A stretch of DNA of 64,000 nucleotides from CAZKRU01 sp964555235 (GTDB lineage Bacteria; Verrucomicrobiota; Verrucomicrobiia; Methylacidiphilales; CAMAQI01). The stretch's first letter is position 1. Every line of letters starts with the position of its first letter. Position numbers and translations under genes: made by a program. The DNA lies in assembly GCA_964555235.1 (NCBI GenBank), contig CAZKRU010000002.1:1-64000 (forward strand), in the 5' to 3' direction. Shown here one piece after another: positions 54,723 through 62,829 of the stretch. Under the pieces are notes generated by a model. That model did not search any database. It saw only the letters and a program-made list of their open reading frames with translations, and was not told the DNA's origin.

Positions 54723-55417
54723 AGTGCGCCTTAGTGATTGCAGCACATCCGGACGATGAAGTGCTTGGATGTGGAGGGACCGTGGCACTACTGACCTCTC
54801 AAGGTGTCGCGGTGGATTTGATGATTCTCGGAGAGGGAATTACCTCGCGTTTTGAAGATCGTCAGGAAGCACCGGCGAGGGAGCTGGCGCAGTTACATGC
54901 CAAGGCACGGGCTTCGGCAAAGCATCTCGGATTTCGAGAAGTGATTTTGTGTGATTTGCCGGATAACCGGTTTGATACGGTTCCTTTATTGGAAATTATT
55001 AAAAAAGTCGAAGCGCAGATCCAGAAATCTGCTCCCGAAGTTGTTTTTACTCAACATGGCGGAGATTTGAATCGCGATCATGAGACGACTTTTCGCGCTG
55101 TTTTAACCGCAACCCGCCCGATGCAAGGAAGACCGGTTCATGCGCTTTTTGCCTACCCTGTCGGATCCTCGACGGAATGGGCGTTTGAGCGGTTTTCTCC
55201 GGTTTTTCGCGCGGGAAAATTTGTGGAAATTGAGGCTACCCTGGAGCGGAAAATCGAAGCGATGGAGATGTACGAGAGCGAAGCGCGTCCGGCGCCGCAC
55301 CCGCGTTCACCGGAAGTGATTCGAGCCACGGCAGCCTATTGGGGTTCTCGGGTAGGGATGAACGCGGCGGAAGTTTTCGAAGTCATTTGGGATCGACGGG
55401 GGTTATTGCATGATTGA
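54719..55417 (+). CDS. PIG-L-family N-acetylglucosamine-type deacetylase
   Basis: The protein has 232 residues. AAHPDDEVLGCGGTVALL holds the zinc motif AHPDDE, and FTQHGGDLNRDHETTFRAVL the second metal and catalytic His. It removes an acetyl from a sugar-bound amine. It starts with an ATGA overlap and extends 8 bp into the next gene. It may prepare the amine that the amidotransferase or acetyltransferases re-decorate. Confidence 0.9.
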   Translation: MKCALVIAAHPDDEVLGCGGTVALLTSQGVAVDLMILGEGITSRFEDRQEAPARELAQLHAKARASAKHLGFREVILCDLPDNRFDTVPLLEIIKKVEAQIQKSAPEVVFTQHGGDLNRDHETTFRAVLTATRPMQGRPVHALFAYPVGSSTEWAFERFSPVFRAGKFVEIEATLERKIEAMEMYESEARPAPHPRSPEVIRATAAYWGSRVGMNAAEVFEVIWDRRGLLHD

Positions 55418-56453
55418 AATTGGCGAGCGCAAGATTGGTCCGGGGCATCCGTGTTATATCATCGCTGAACTTTCGGCAAATCACGGTCACTCGTACGATG
55501 AGGCGCTTGCGCTGGTTCGCGCCGCTAAGGAGTGTGGTGCTGATGCGGTTAAGGTGCAGACCTATACAGCGGATACGATTACGTTGAACAGCGATAAGCC
55601 TTGGTTTCAAATCGGGAAAGGAACGCTTTGGGAGGGAAAGAATCTTTACCAACTTTATCAGGAGGCTTACACGCCGTGGGAATGGCAGCCGCGATTGAAA
55701 GCAGAAGCTGAAGCGCTCGGGATGGATCTCTTTTCAACACCGTTTGATTTTTCGTCGGTCGATTTTTTAGAACAAATGGGAGTTCCTGCGTACAAAATCG
55801 CCTCCTTCGAATTAGTGGATCTTGCCTTGTTGCAGCGTGTCGCAAAAACGGGAAAACCGATGATCGTTTCGACGGGAATGGCGACCGTGGAAGAGATTGA
55901 TCAGGCCGTTCGAGCCATTCGCGAAGCCGGGGGAAAGGAATTGATATTATTGAAATGTTGCAGCGCCTATCCCTCTCCTACGGATTCGATGCACTTGCGG
56001 TCGATTCCAAGATTATCGGAGATTTTTCAGGTTCCCGTCGGTCTTTCTGATCATACGTTGGACCCCATCGTTCCAGTAACGGCGGTTGCCTTGGGGGCGT
56101 GTGTGGTTGAGAAACACTTTATTCTTTCTCGCAGTAAAGGAGGGCCTGATAGCGCCTTTTCACTGGAACCCGAAGAATTTAAGGCGATGGTTCAGGCCAT
56201 TCGTATTGCCGAAAAATCGATGGGGGGAGATTCTTTGGAGCCTGATCCGAATGAAGCCCCCTCCCGGATGTTTCGGAGATCGCTGTTTGTTTCGCGAGAT
56301 GTTCGGGCGGGTGAATTGGTGGGACCGGAAAATGTTCGATCGGTTCGGCCTGCCAATGGATTGCCGCCACGGGAATTGCCTCGGGTGATGGGCCGCCGGT
56401 TTCGCTGTGCGGTGGAAATGGGAACTCCGCTTCAGTGGGATTTATTGGAGTAA
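55410..56453 (+). CDS. pseI: Pseudaminic acid synthase, PseI (NeuB family)
   Basis: The protein has 347 residues. The NeuB barrel has CYIIAELSANHGHSYDEALA, GADAVKVQTYTADTITL, FSTPFDFSSVDFLEQMGVPA and GLSDHTLDPIVPVTAVALGA. A C-terminal SAF (antifreeze-like) domain starts near residue 285 (RRSLFVSRDVRAGELVGPEN). It condenses the hexose with PEP to give the nine-carbon acid. Features such as the PWFQIGKGTLWEGKNLYQLY loop favour PseI over NeuB. Confidence 0.93.
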   Translation: MIEIGERKIGPGHPCYIIAELSANHGHSYDEALALVRAAKECGADAVKVQTYTADTITLNSDKPWFQIGKGTLWEGKNLYQLYQEAYTPWEWQPRLKAEAEALGMDLFSTPFDFSSVDFLEQMGVPAYKIASFELVDLALLQRVAKTGKPMIVSTGMATVEEIDQAVRAIREAGGKELILLKCCSAYPSPTDSMHLRSIPRLSEIFQVPVGLSDHTLDPIVPVTAVALGACVVEKHFILSRSKGGPDSAFSLEPEEFKAMVQAIRIAEKSMGGDSLEPDPNEAPSRMFRRSLFVSRDVRAGELVGPENVRSVRPANGLPPRELPRVMGRRFRCAVEMGTPLQWDLLE

Positions 56454-56454
56454 A

Positions 56455-57423
56455 ATGGAATTGCGAGCTGCGATTGTGGGGTGCGGCAATATTGCCGGGG
56501 GTTACGATGAAAACGCAAAAGCCGGAGTGTGGACTCATGCTGGGGCCATTCAACAGACTTCCGGGATCAATCTAGTGGCCGCAGTAGATCCGGATTTAAA
56601 TCAATTAAGACGGTTTCAAAAGCGGTGGAAAGTTCCACTTGGTTTTGAAACGTTAAACGAGATGGCGCGCGAAGCGACTCCTGATGTGGTGATTATTTGC
56701 AGTCCGAATCGTTTTCACGTGTCGCAGGTAAAGCAGGTGATTCAATTTCCAGTGAAGGCGGTGATTTGTGAAAAGCCAATGGCCCCAAGCTATTTGAAGG
56801 CGGTTCAAATGGTGCAGCATTGTTCGCGTCGTCGGGTTCCTCTTTTAATTAATTATCCCCGACGATGGGATCAGGGAATGATGAAACTGGGGCGACGTTT
56901 TTCGGAAGGACGAGAAGGGAAAATTCAAGGGGTGCGAGTTCTTTATACCAAAGGAGTGTTCCATAATGCGTCGCACTTTATCAATTTACTGACAGCCTGG
57001 TTTGGCGACGTGACGCGAATCGGGGTATTTCGGAGAGAGGTATGGGAGAGAGGAGATTTTCGTGCCGATTTTTTCGTTCAATTTATGAACGGCGTACGAG
57101 CGGCTTTTCAGGCATGTGATGAGGCGCATTACGATTTAGGAGAGATCGAGGTTTTTACTTCAAAAAGTCGTTGGCAATTTTTAAGGGGAGGACGTGAGAT
57201 TCGTCGCTTCACCAAGGAAGCGGGGCGGGAATCAGGAGTCGCGGGGCAGTTGAAGATGAAGCCGGTATCGATACAATCCTCCTATGGGCAGGCAATGGAG
57301 AGAATGATGCGAAATTTAGTTCGTGCCGTTCAAAATCATGAGGCGTTACAGATGGAGTCCATGGAAGCCGCAGAGACGATTCGAATTTGTGAGCAAATTA
57401 AAAAAAGTCCTTTGATTGGCTAA
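56455..57423 (+). CDS. Gfo/Idh/MocA-family sugar oxidoreductase (second)
   Basis: The protein has 322 residues from ATG 56455; the open frame before it lies in pseI. RAAIVGCGNIAGGYDENAK is the NAD site and VKAVICEKPMAPSYLKAVQM holds the catalytic EKP Lys. LYTKGVFHNASHFINLLTAW matches the His-Asp area. It differs clearly from the first Gfo/Idh/MocA gene at 49189. Its role in the sugar pathway is unknown. Confidence 0.87.
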   Translation: MELRAAIVGCGNIAGGYDENAKAGVWTHAGAIQQTSGINLVAAVDPDLNQLRRFQKRWKVPLGFETLNEMAREATPDVVIICSPNRFHVSQVKQVIQFPVKAVICEKPMAPSYLKAVQMVQHCSRRRVPLLINYPRRWDQGMMKLGRRFSEGREGKIQGVRVLYTKGVFHNASHFINLLTAWFGDVTRIGVFRREVWERGDFRADFFVQFMNGVRAAFQACDEAHYDLGEIEVFTSKSRWQFLRGGREIRRFTKEAGRESGVAGQLKMKPVSIQSSYGQAMERMMRNLVRAVQNHEALQMESMEAAETIRICEQIKKSPLIG

Positions 57424-57432
57424 GGAGAGAGT

Positions 57433-58728
57433 ATGGCAATGTTAGCAATTCGTGGCGGAGATCCCATTCGAAAAGAACTCTTTCCAGCCTCGAATCCCAT
57501 AGGGGAGGAGGAGAAGCGAGCCGTCATGGCGGTGATGGACTCCAGCAATCTCTCGCAATATGTGGGAGCATGGCATCCGGATTTTTACGGAGGTCCTCAA
57601 GTTAAAGCCTTTGAAGCGGCGTGGGGAAAGCGCTTTGACGCGCCCTATGTGATTTCGATGAATTCCAATACGTCGGGACTCATGGCGGCGATTGGGGCGT
57701 GCAATGTGGGGCCCGGAGATGAAGTGATTGTTTCTCCGTATAGTATGACGGCTAGCGCCATTGCGCCGGTTGTTTATGGTGCGGTTCCTGTATTTGCGGA
57801 TATCGATCCGGAGACTTTTTGTCTTGATCCCAAGAGTATCGAGCAGCGGATCACGTCGAGAACCAAAGCGATTTTAATCGTTCATCTTTTTGGACATCCG
57901 GCAGAGATGAATGAGGTCATGGCAATTGCTCGAAAACACAAGCTGTATGTCATTGAGGATTGTGCGCAGGCTCCTGGCGCTACGTATCATGGGAAATCGG
58001 TAGGAACCTTTGGAGATATCGGGATCTTCAGTTTGAATTACCACAAACACATTCATACGGGTGAGGGGGGGATGGTAACGACGCGGGACCAAGCACTCGC
58101 GGAACGGCTTGAAGTCATTCGAAATCATGCCGAAGAGGTTGTTGATTTTAAGGGAGCCTCCGGATTGGCAAATGTGATGGGATTTAATTTTCGATTAACC
58201 GAAGTAGCGGCGGCGATCGGAATTGAGCAATTAAAAAAATTGGACGGATTGTTGGAGGAACGTATTCGGAATGCTGATTTTTTAGCGCAGCGAATTGGTG
58301 CGCTTCCCGGATTGGAGCCTGCTCCCGTGAAGTTCGGATGCAGGCACGTCTACTATGTCCAAGCGTTTAAATATCAGCGCGAGATGGTTGGGGTGCCCCG
58401 GGATCGATTTATTGACGCGATCAAGGCGGAGATTCCAACTTCGAAACTCAGGGAAACGACGCCGATCATCGGGGCTGGGTATGTAAGACCGATTTACTAT
58501 CAAAATTTTTATCAACAACGGATGGGCTCCTGTTCGTTTAACTGTCCTCGTTATCAAGGAGAGGTGCGTTATGAAAAGGGAATTTGTCCGGTGGCAGAGC
58601 GAATGTATCACGAAGAACTTTTCAAACATGAATACATGAGGCCGGGAATGACTTCGAGGGATTTGGACGATGTGGTGCGAGCGTTTGAAAAGGTTTATCG
58701 TTACCGCGAGGAATTGCTCGAAAAATGA
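57433..58728 (+). CDS. DegT/DnrJ/EryC1-family aminotransferase
   Basis: The protein has 431 residues with an AAGGAGAGAG site 6 bp before the ATG. PLP landmarks are SNTSGLMAAIGACNVGPGDE, VIEDCAQAPGATYHGKSVG, the Lys in FSLNYHKHIHTGEGGMVTTR and FNFRLTEVAAAIGIEQL. It is longer than pseC with a Cys-containing tail (GSCSFNCPRYQGEV, GICPVAERMYHEELF). It is a second sugar aminotransferase, so the final glycan may hold another amino sugar. Confidence 0.9.
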   Translation: MAMLAIRGGDPIRKELFPASNPIGEEEKRAVMAVMDSSNLSQYVGAWHPDFYGGPQVKAFEAAWGKRFDAPYVISMNSNTSGLMAAIGACNVGPGDEVIVSPYSMTASAIAPVVYGAVPVFADIDPETFCLDPKSIEQRITSRTKAILIVHLFGHPAEMNEVMAIARKHKLYVIEDCAQAPGATYHGKSVGTFGDIGIFSLNYHKHIHTGEGGMVTTRDQALAERLEVIRNHAEEVVDFKGASGLANVMGFNFRLTEVAAAIGIEQLKKLDGLLEERIRNADFLAQRIGALPGLEPAPVKFGCRHVYYVQAFKYQREMVGVPRDRFIDAIKAEIPTSKLRETTPIIGAGYVRPIYYQNFYQQRMGSCSFNCPRYQGEVRYEKGICPVAERMYHEELFKHEYMRPGMTSRDLDDVVRAFEKVYRYREELLEK

Positions 58729-59720
58729 TCGTTGCGGCGGTTCATGATCCAGGGGGAACGCAAGTTTGGATGCCGGTGTTGCAACGACTTCAAGCCGAAG
58801 GCAAGCAAGTGAAAGTTTTGGCGGGAAATCCCGGGGGCCCGTTTCTCGCCAGAAACGGAATTGAATTTCAACCGATGTCAACGTCGCTTGAGTCCGATGA
58901 TGCGGCACGACTGTTGGAAGGGGCGACACAGTTGCTGACGGGAACCAGTTGGAATTCGAATGCGGAACAGAGACTTCGCAACGAGGCCTACCGGAGAGAG
59001 ATTCCAAGTTTTGTGCTGTTGGACTTCTGGTCGAATTATAGGGAGCGATGGAACGAGTCCGAGTACGTAATTGAACGGATGCCCGATCGGGTTGGAGTCA
59101 TAGATGAAGAAGCGAGAGAGGCTATGGTGGCTGTGGGTTTTCCTCAAAATCAAATCACGGTCATTGGGTCTCCGCATCTTGAGCAGATTGAGTCACTTCC
59201 CTCCAGTGTGATTCAGGAGGACCCGCTTCGAGTGTTGTTTCTTTCTCAGCCGTTGTCTGTGTTGGGATATGCAGGAGAGATGATGGATCCTTATCAGATT
59301 GTCATGGAAGCTTTGGAAAAATGGGGAGGTCATCGACCTGTTCTAATGGGGATCAAACCGCACCCCAAAGAAGCGCTCGATGTTGGATTGATCGAAAAGT
59401 GCCGCCAAGCCTTCGGGAATTTGAGTTTGGAATGGATCTCGGCATCGCAGCCGCTCGACACCGTCATGGATCGGTTTGAAGTCGTAATTGGATTTGCGAC
59501 GATGGGGTTGATTGAAGCGCGGCTTTGTGGGAAACGATCCATCGCGCTTCGGATGAATTCGATGAAAGTAAACGATGTATTTGAACGATATGGAGTGGAG
59601 GTCGTTGAAATCGAAGGAGAAGCGATTCTTAGAGGAATTGAGAGAAGTTTTTCGTTGATCAACCATCGCGACTTGAACCAAGGTGCCACCAATCGGGCGT
59701 GGGAGTGGATTTACTCATGA
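58725..59720 (+). CDS. Putative GT-B-fold glycosyltransferase-like protein
   Basis: The protein has 331 residues. It opens with AAVHDPGGTQVWMPVLQRLQ, similar to nucleotide-sugar 2-epimerase/GT-B starts. Later segments (VLMGIKPHPKEALDVGLIEK, DTVMDRFEVVIGFATMGLIE) resemble the KPHP and SxxxxEA motifs of capsule and poly-glycerol-phosphate transferases. No signal peptide. It is coupled to neighbours by ATGA overlaps. The transferase call is moderate; the acceptor is unknown. Confidence 0.55.
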   Translation: MIVAAVHDPGGTQVWMPVLQRLQAEGKQVKVLAGNPGGPFLARNGIEFQPMSTSLESDDAARLLEGATQLLTGTSWNSNAEQRLRNEAYRREIPSFVLLDFWSNYRERWNESEYVIERMPDRVGVIDEEAREAMVAVGFPQNQITVIGSPHLEQIESLPSSVIQEDPLRVLFLSQPLSVLGYAGEMMDPYQIVMEALEKWGGHRPVLMGIKPHPKEALDVGLIEKCRQAFGNLSLEWISASQPLDTVMDRFEVVIGFATMGLIEARLCGKRSIALRMNSMKVNDVFERYGVEVVEIEGEAILRGIERSFSLINHRDLNQGATNRAWEWIYS

Positions 59721-60280
59721 AATATCAAGAGTTTTTAGAATCGGATCGAATTCTGCTAAGGCCATTGGAGCTAAGGGATATGCGAGGGGATTACGTGCGA
59801 TGGTTAAATGACCCCAAAGTCTGCGCCCATAATGGTCATGCGATTTGGCCCAAGAGGCGATCCGATTATGAAGAATACATTCGTGCTTCAAAAGGCAGTC
59901 GAAGCACGCTGGTCATGGCGATTGTGTGGAAAAAGCGAAAACTTCATGTTGGAAACATTGCGCTTCAGTCGATTGATTGGATTCATCGAAATGCAGAGCT
60001 GACGTTTCTATTGGGAAATTCTTCTTACTGGGGAAAGGGCATTGGGAGTGAGGCGGGTTTACTGATGCTCTCGTTGGCTTTCGAGCGACTTAATCTTCAT
60101 CGGGTGGGATGTGGAACTTTTTCAGATCACCAAGGGATGCGGAAAGTTGCCGAAAAGCTAGGTTTTCGTGAGGAGGGCGTTCGACGGGAAGCGATTTTTA
60201 AAGAGGGCCGATTCGTCGATCTCATCTCCTACGGTCTTTTGCAGTCCGAGTATCAACTCGAAAAAAGGAGGGCGTCATGA
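59717..60280 (+). CDS. GNAT-family N-acetyltransferase
   Basis: The protein has 187 residues from ATG 59717. RILLRPLELRDMRGDYVRWL is the RimJ/RimL-type start, and SSYWGKGIGSEAGLLMLSLA the acetyl-CoA loop. HRVGCGTFSDHQGMRKVAEK and LGFREEGVRREAIFKEGRFV finish the fold. It is a second acetyltransferase in addition to the PseH-like domain, probably acylating another amine of the sugar. Confidence 0.88.
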   Translation: MKYQEFLESDRILLRPLELRDMRGDYVRWLNDPKVCAHNGHAIWPKRRSDYEEYIRASKGSRSTLVMAIVWKKRKLHVGNIALQSIDWIHRNAELTFLLGNSSYWGKGIGSEAGLLMLSLAFERLNLHRVGCGTFSDHQGMRKVAEKLGFREEGVRREAIFKEGRFVDLISYGLLQSEYQLEKRRAS

Positions 60281-61476
60281 GTGTTGAGGTTTCCAATCAA
60301 GAATATGTCCCGTTTCAAAATTTAAAATACTGCATTCGCTGCTGTATGCCGGAAACGGTGGAAGGAATGACATTTGACGAATTTGGGGTGTGCCAAGCCT
60401 GCCAATCTTCCGAACAAAAGATGCACATTAATTGGACGGAGCGAGAAAAGGCGCTTCGAACGATGCTGGAAGAAGCCAAGGCAAAAGCGGGAACGAATTA
60501 CGACTGTATTATTCCAATCAGTGGAGGAAAAGACAGTATGTATCAGCTTCATGTATTGACTCAAGTTTACGGAATGAAGCCGCTGGCGGTCACGTTTAGT
60601 CATAACTGGTTTAGTGAAACGGGTACGTACAATCTTCTGAACGCGTTGGAACAGTTCAATGTCGATCATATGATGTTCACTCCCAATCGAAAATTGATTG
60701 GGAAAATTGCACGGCGCTCGTTGTCCGGCATCGGAGACGCATGCTGGCACTGTCATGCAGGGGTTGGCGCGTTCCCGCTTCACGTTGCGGTAAAATTCAA
60801 AATCCCGCTCCTCATCTGGGGAGAATCCATTGCTGAACACTCCGGCCGCGCCAGTTATAAAAATCCGGTGCTTAAATTTGATCGCGAATATTTCACAAAA
60901 GTTTCCGCGAAATTAACTCCGCAACAGATGGAGGAAAAAGATCTTACCGCCAAGGATCTCTATCCATTCAATGTGCCGACGGCTGAGGAGTGTGAGTCGG
61001 TCGGTGTGCATGGGATTCATTTGGGGGATTATATTTTTTGGGATGATGAGCGACAAATGGAATTTGTTCGGGACACCTATGGATGGAAAGAATGCAAAAA
61101 AATGGAGAATGCATTTAAGTGCTATAAAAGCGCGGAATGCATCATGGCCGGAGTTCACGACTTTACCTGTTACTTGAAACGTGGCTTTGGGAGGGGGACG
61201 GTCCAGTCTACTGTGGATGTGCGTAATGGATTGTTGACTCGGGAGGAGGGATTTGAGCTGGCCAAGCGACATGACGGAGAGCGTCCGGAGGCTTTGGACT
61301 ATTATCTCAAAGTGACCGGAATGTCCGAGGAAGAATTCTATCGAACGATCGAAGCCAAACGGCTGACACAATTGCAAGGAGTTTCCGTGCCGGTGATACC
61401 GAAGCGTGAGGCGCATCCTGAGAAGCTTGTTCCTTGGGCACAACAGGTCATCGAGAAGCACGCGCCGAAGGATTAA
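60277..61476 (+). CDS. N-acetyl sugar amidotransferase (PseA/WbpG/LegG-like)
   Basis: The protein has 399 residues. The PP-loop ATP site is IIPISGGKDSMYQLHVLTQV. Zinc-type cysteines lie in LKYCIRCCMPETVEGM, GVCQACQSS and DACWHCHAGVGAF. IPLLIWGESIAEHSGRASY is conserved in WbpG/PseA proteins, which turn an N-acetyl group into an acetamidino group. It normally uses ammonia from a HisF/HisH-like pair; none is seen, but the next gene is an amidase, which could supply ammonia. The start overlaps the acetyltransferase stop. Confidence 0.9.
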   Translation: MSVEVSNQEYVPFQNLKYCIRCCMPETVEGMTFDEFGVCQACQSSEQKMHINWTEREKALRTMLEEAKAKAGTNYDCIIPISGGKDSMYQLHVLTQVYGMKPLAVTFSHNWFSETGTYNLLNALEQFNVDHMMFTPNRKLIGKIARRSLSGIGDACWHCHAGVGAFPLHVAVKFKIPLLIWGESIAEHSGRASYKNPVLKFDREYFTKVSAKLTPQQMEEKDLTAKDLYPFNVPTAEECESVGVHGIHLGDYIFWDDERQMEFVRDTYGWKECKKMENAFKCYKSAECIMAGVHDFTCYLKRGFGRGTVQSTVDVRNGLLTREEGFELAKRHDGERPEALDYYLKVTGMSEEEFYRTIEAKRLTQLQGVSVPVIPKREAHPEKLVPWAQQVIEKHAPKD

Positions 61477-61479
61477 TTT

Positions 61480-62823
61480 ATGGATTTTCGGAACAAATCA
61501 ATACGGCAAATTCTGCAACAAATTGCATCGGGCGAATTGACTTGCGAAATGGTGGCAAAGGTTTGCGTGGATGCTTATCAAAAGAGAGAAACACAGGGAC
61601 AGGCTTGGGTTTGTTTCAATGGCGAGGGATTACTGAACGAGGCGCGTCAGCGGGATCAAAACAAGCCCTCTCCCCTGCGCTCCCTGGAAGGAATTCCGGT
61701 GGCCGTGAAAGATGTTTTTAACACTCGGGATTTTCCGACAGAAATGGGGAGCCCGATCTGGAAGGGTTTTACACCTGGAAACGATGCGCGATCGTTATTT
61801 CATCTGAAACGGGAAGGGGCGTTGATTCCGGGCAAAACCACTACGGCAGAATTCGCTGTTCATGCTTTAAACAAAACGGTCAATCCGCACGATCAGACGC
61901 GAACGCCTGGCACTTCTTCGAGTGGATCGGCCGTTGCGATTGCAATGGGAATGGTTCCTGTTTCGGTGGGGACGCAGACCGCGGGCTCGATTATCCGTCC
62001 CGCAAGTTTCTGCGGAATTTATGGATTCAAACCATCGTTTGGATCAATTCCGCGAACCGGAGTTCTCAAAACGACTGATAGTTTGGATACGATCGGATTT
62101 TTCACAGCTCGGTTGGAGGATTTTGAAACGGTTTTCGACGCTTTGCGGGTTAAGGGGCCTAATTACCCCTTTGTGCATGAAAAACTCGACTATCCAGAGC
62201 GACAGCTCAAGCCGGAAGGGCGTCGTTGGAAAGTGGGATTTGCGAAAACGCATACTTGGAGTGAGGCGCCATCGTATGCTCAGGCTTCCATGCAGGATTG
62301 GGTTAATAAAATCGCTGGCTTTGCGGATGTTGTTGTAATCGATTTGCCATCGGAATTTGAACGCTGTCACGAAGCACACGAAAAAATTTACGAAAAAGCG
62401 CTCGCCTACTATTTTCAATCCGAAATTGAGCGAGAGGAACTGATTTCGCCGGTAATGCGCGAGATGATTTACCGGGGCCGTGAAGTTACCGTCGAGGCAT
62501 ACCAGTGGGCGTTAAAGTTGCAGGAATCTTTGGCACGGAAGCTCGATGAAATTCTAGGGACGGTCGATGTTCTGATTTCCCTCAGCACGGCAGGAGTGGC
62601 TCCGCGGCGTGAGGTGATGGAAAAGCCGGATCCGGCGCTGATGTGGACGATGGCGTTTGTTCCAGTGATTGGGGCTCCGGCGTTCCTTTCCTCTGAGGGG
62701 CTTCCGTTTGGGGCACAAATTGTAGCACGTCGTTATGAGGACTATCGAGGCGCTCAATTTGCTCACGAGTTAGTGCAAAGAGGCTTACTTCCTGCCGGAC
62801 CTAATCCGCTGCTTCCGCTTTAA
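61480..62823 (+). CDS. Amidase (amidase-signature family)
   Basis: The protein has 447 residues. The Ser-cisSer-Lys triad is readable: Lys in GIPVAVKDVFNT, the cis-Ser region TPGTSSSGSAVAIAMGMVPV and the nucleophile Ser in GTQTAGSIIRPASF. Such enzymes hydrolyse amides to acid plus ammonia. Its place 3 bp after the amidotransferase gene suggests it either supplies ammonia or removes an amide from the sugar. The substrate is unknown. Confidence 0.9.
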   Translation: MDFRNKSIRQILQQIASGELTCEMVAKVCVDAYQKRETQGQAWVCFNGEGLLNEARQRDQNKPSPLRSLEGIPVAVKDVFNTRDFPTEMGSPIWKGFTPGNDARSLFHLKREGALIPGKTTTAEFAVHALNKTVNPHDQTRTPGTSSSGSAVAIAMGMVPVSVGTQTAGSIIRPASFCGIYGFKPSFGSIPRTGVLKTTDSLDTIGFFTARLEDFETVFDALRVKGPNYPFVHEKLDYPERQLKPEGRRWKVGFAKTHTWSEAPSYAQASMQDWVNKIAGFADVVVIDLPSEFERCHEAHEKIYEKALAYYFQSEIEREELISPVMREMIYRGREVTVEAYQWALKLQESLARKLDEILGTVDVLISLSTAGVAPRREVMEKPDPALMWTMAFVPVIGAPAFLSSEGLPFGAQIVARRYEDYRGAQFAHELVQRGLLPAGPNPLLPL

Positions 62824-62829
62824 AATTCA

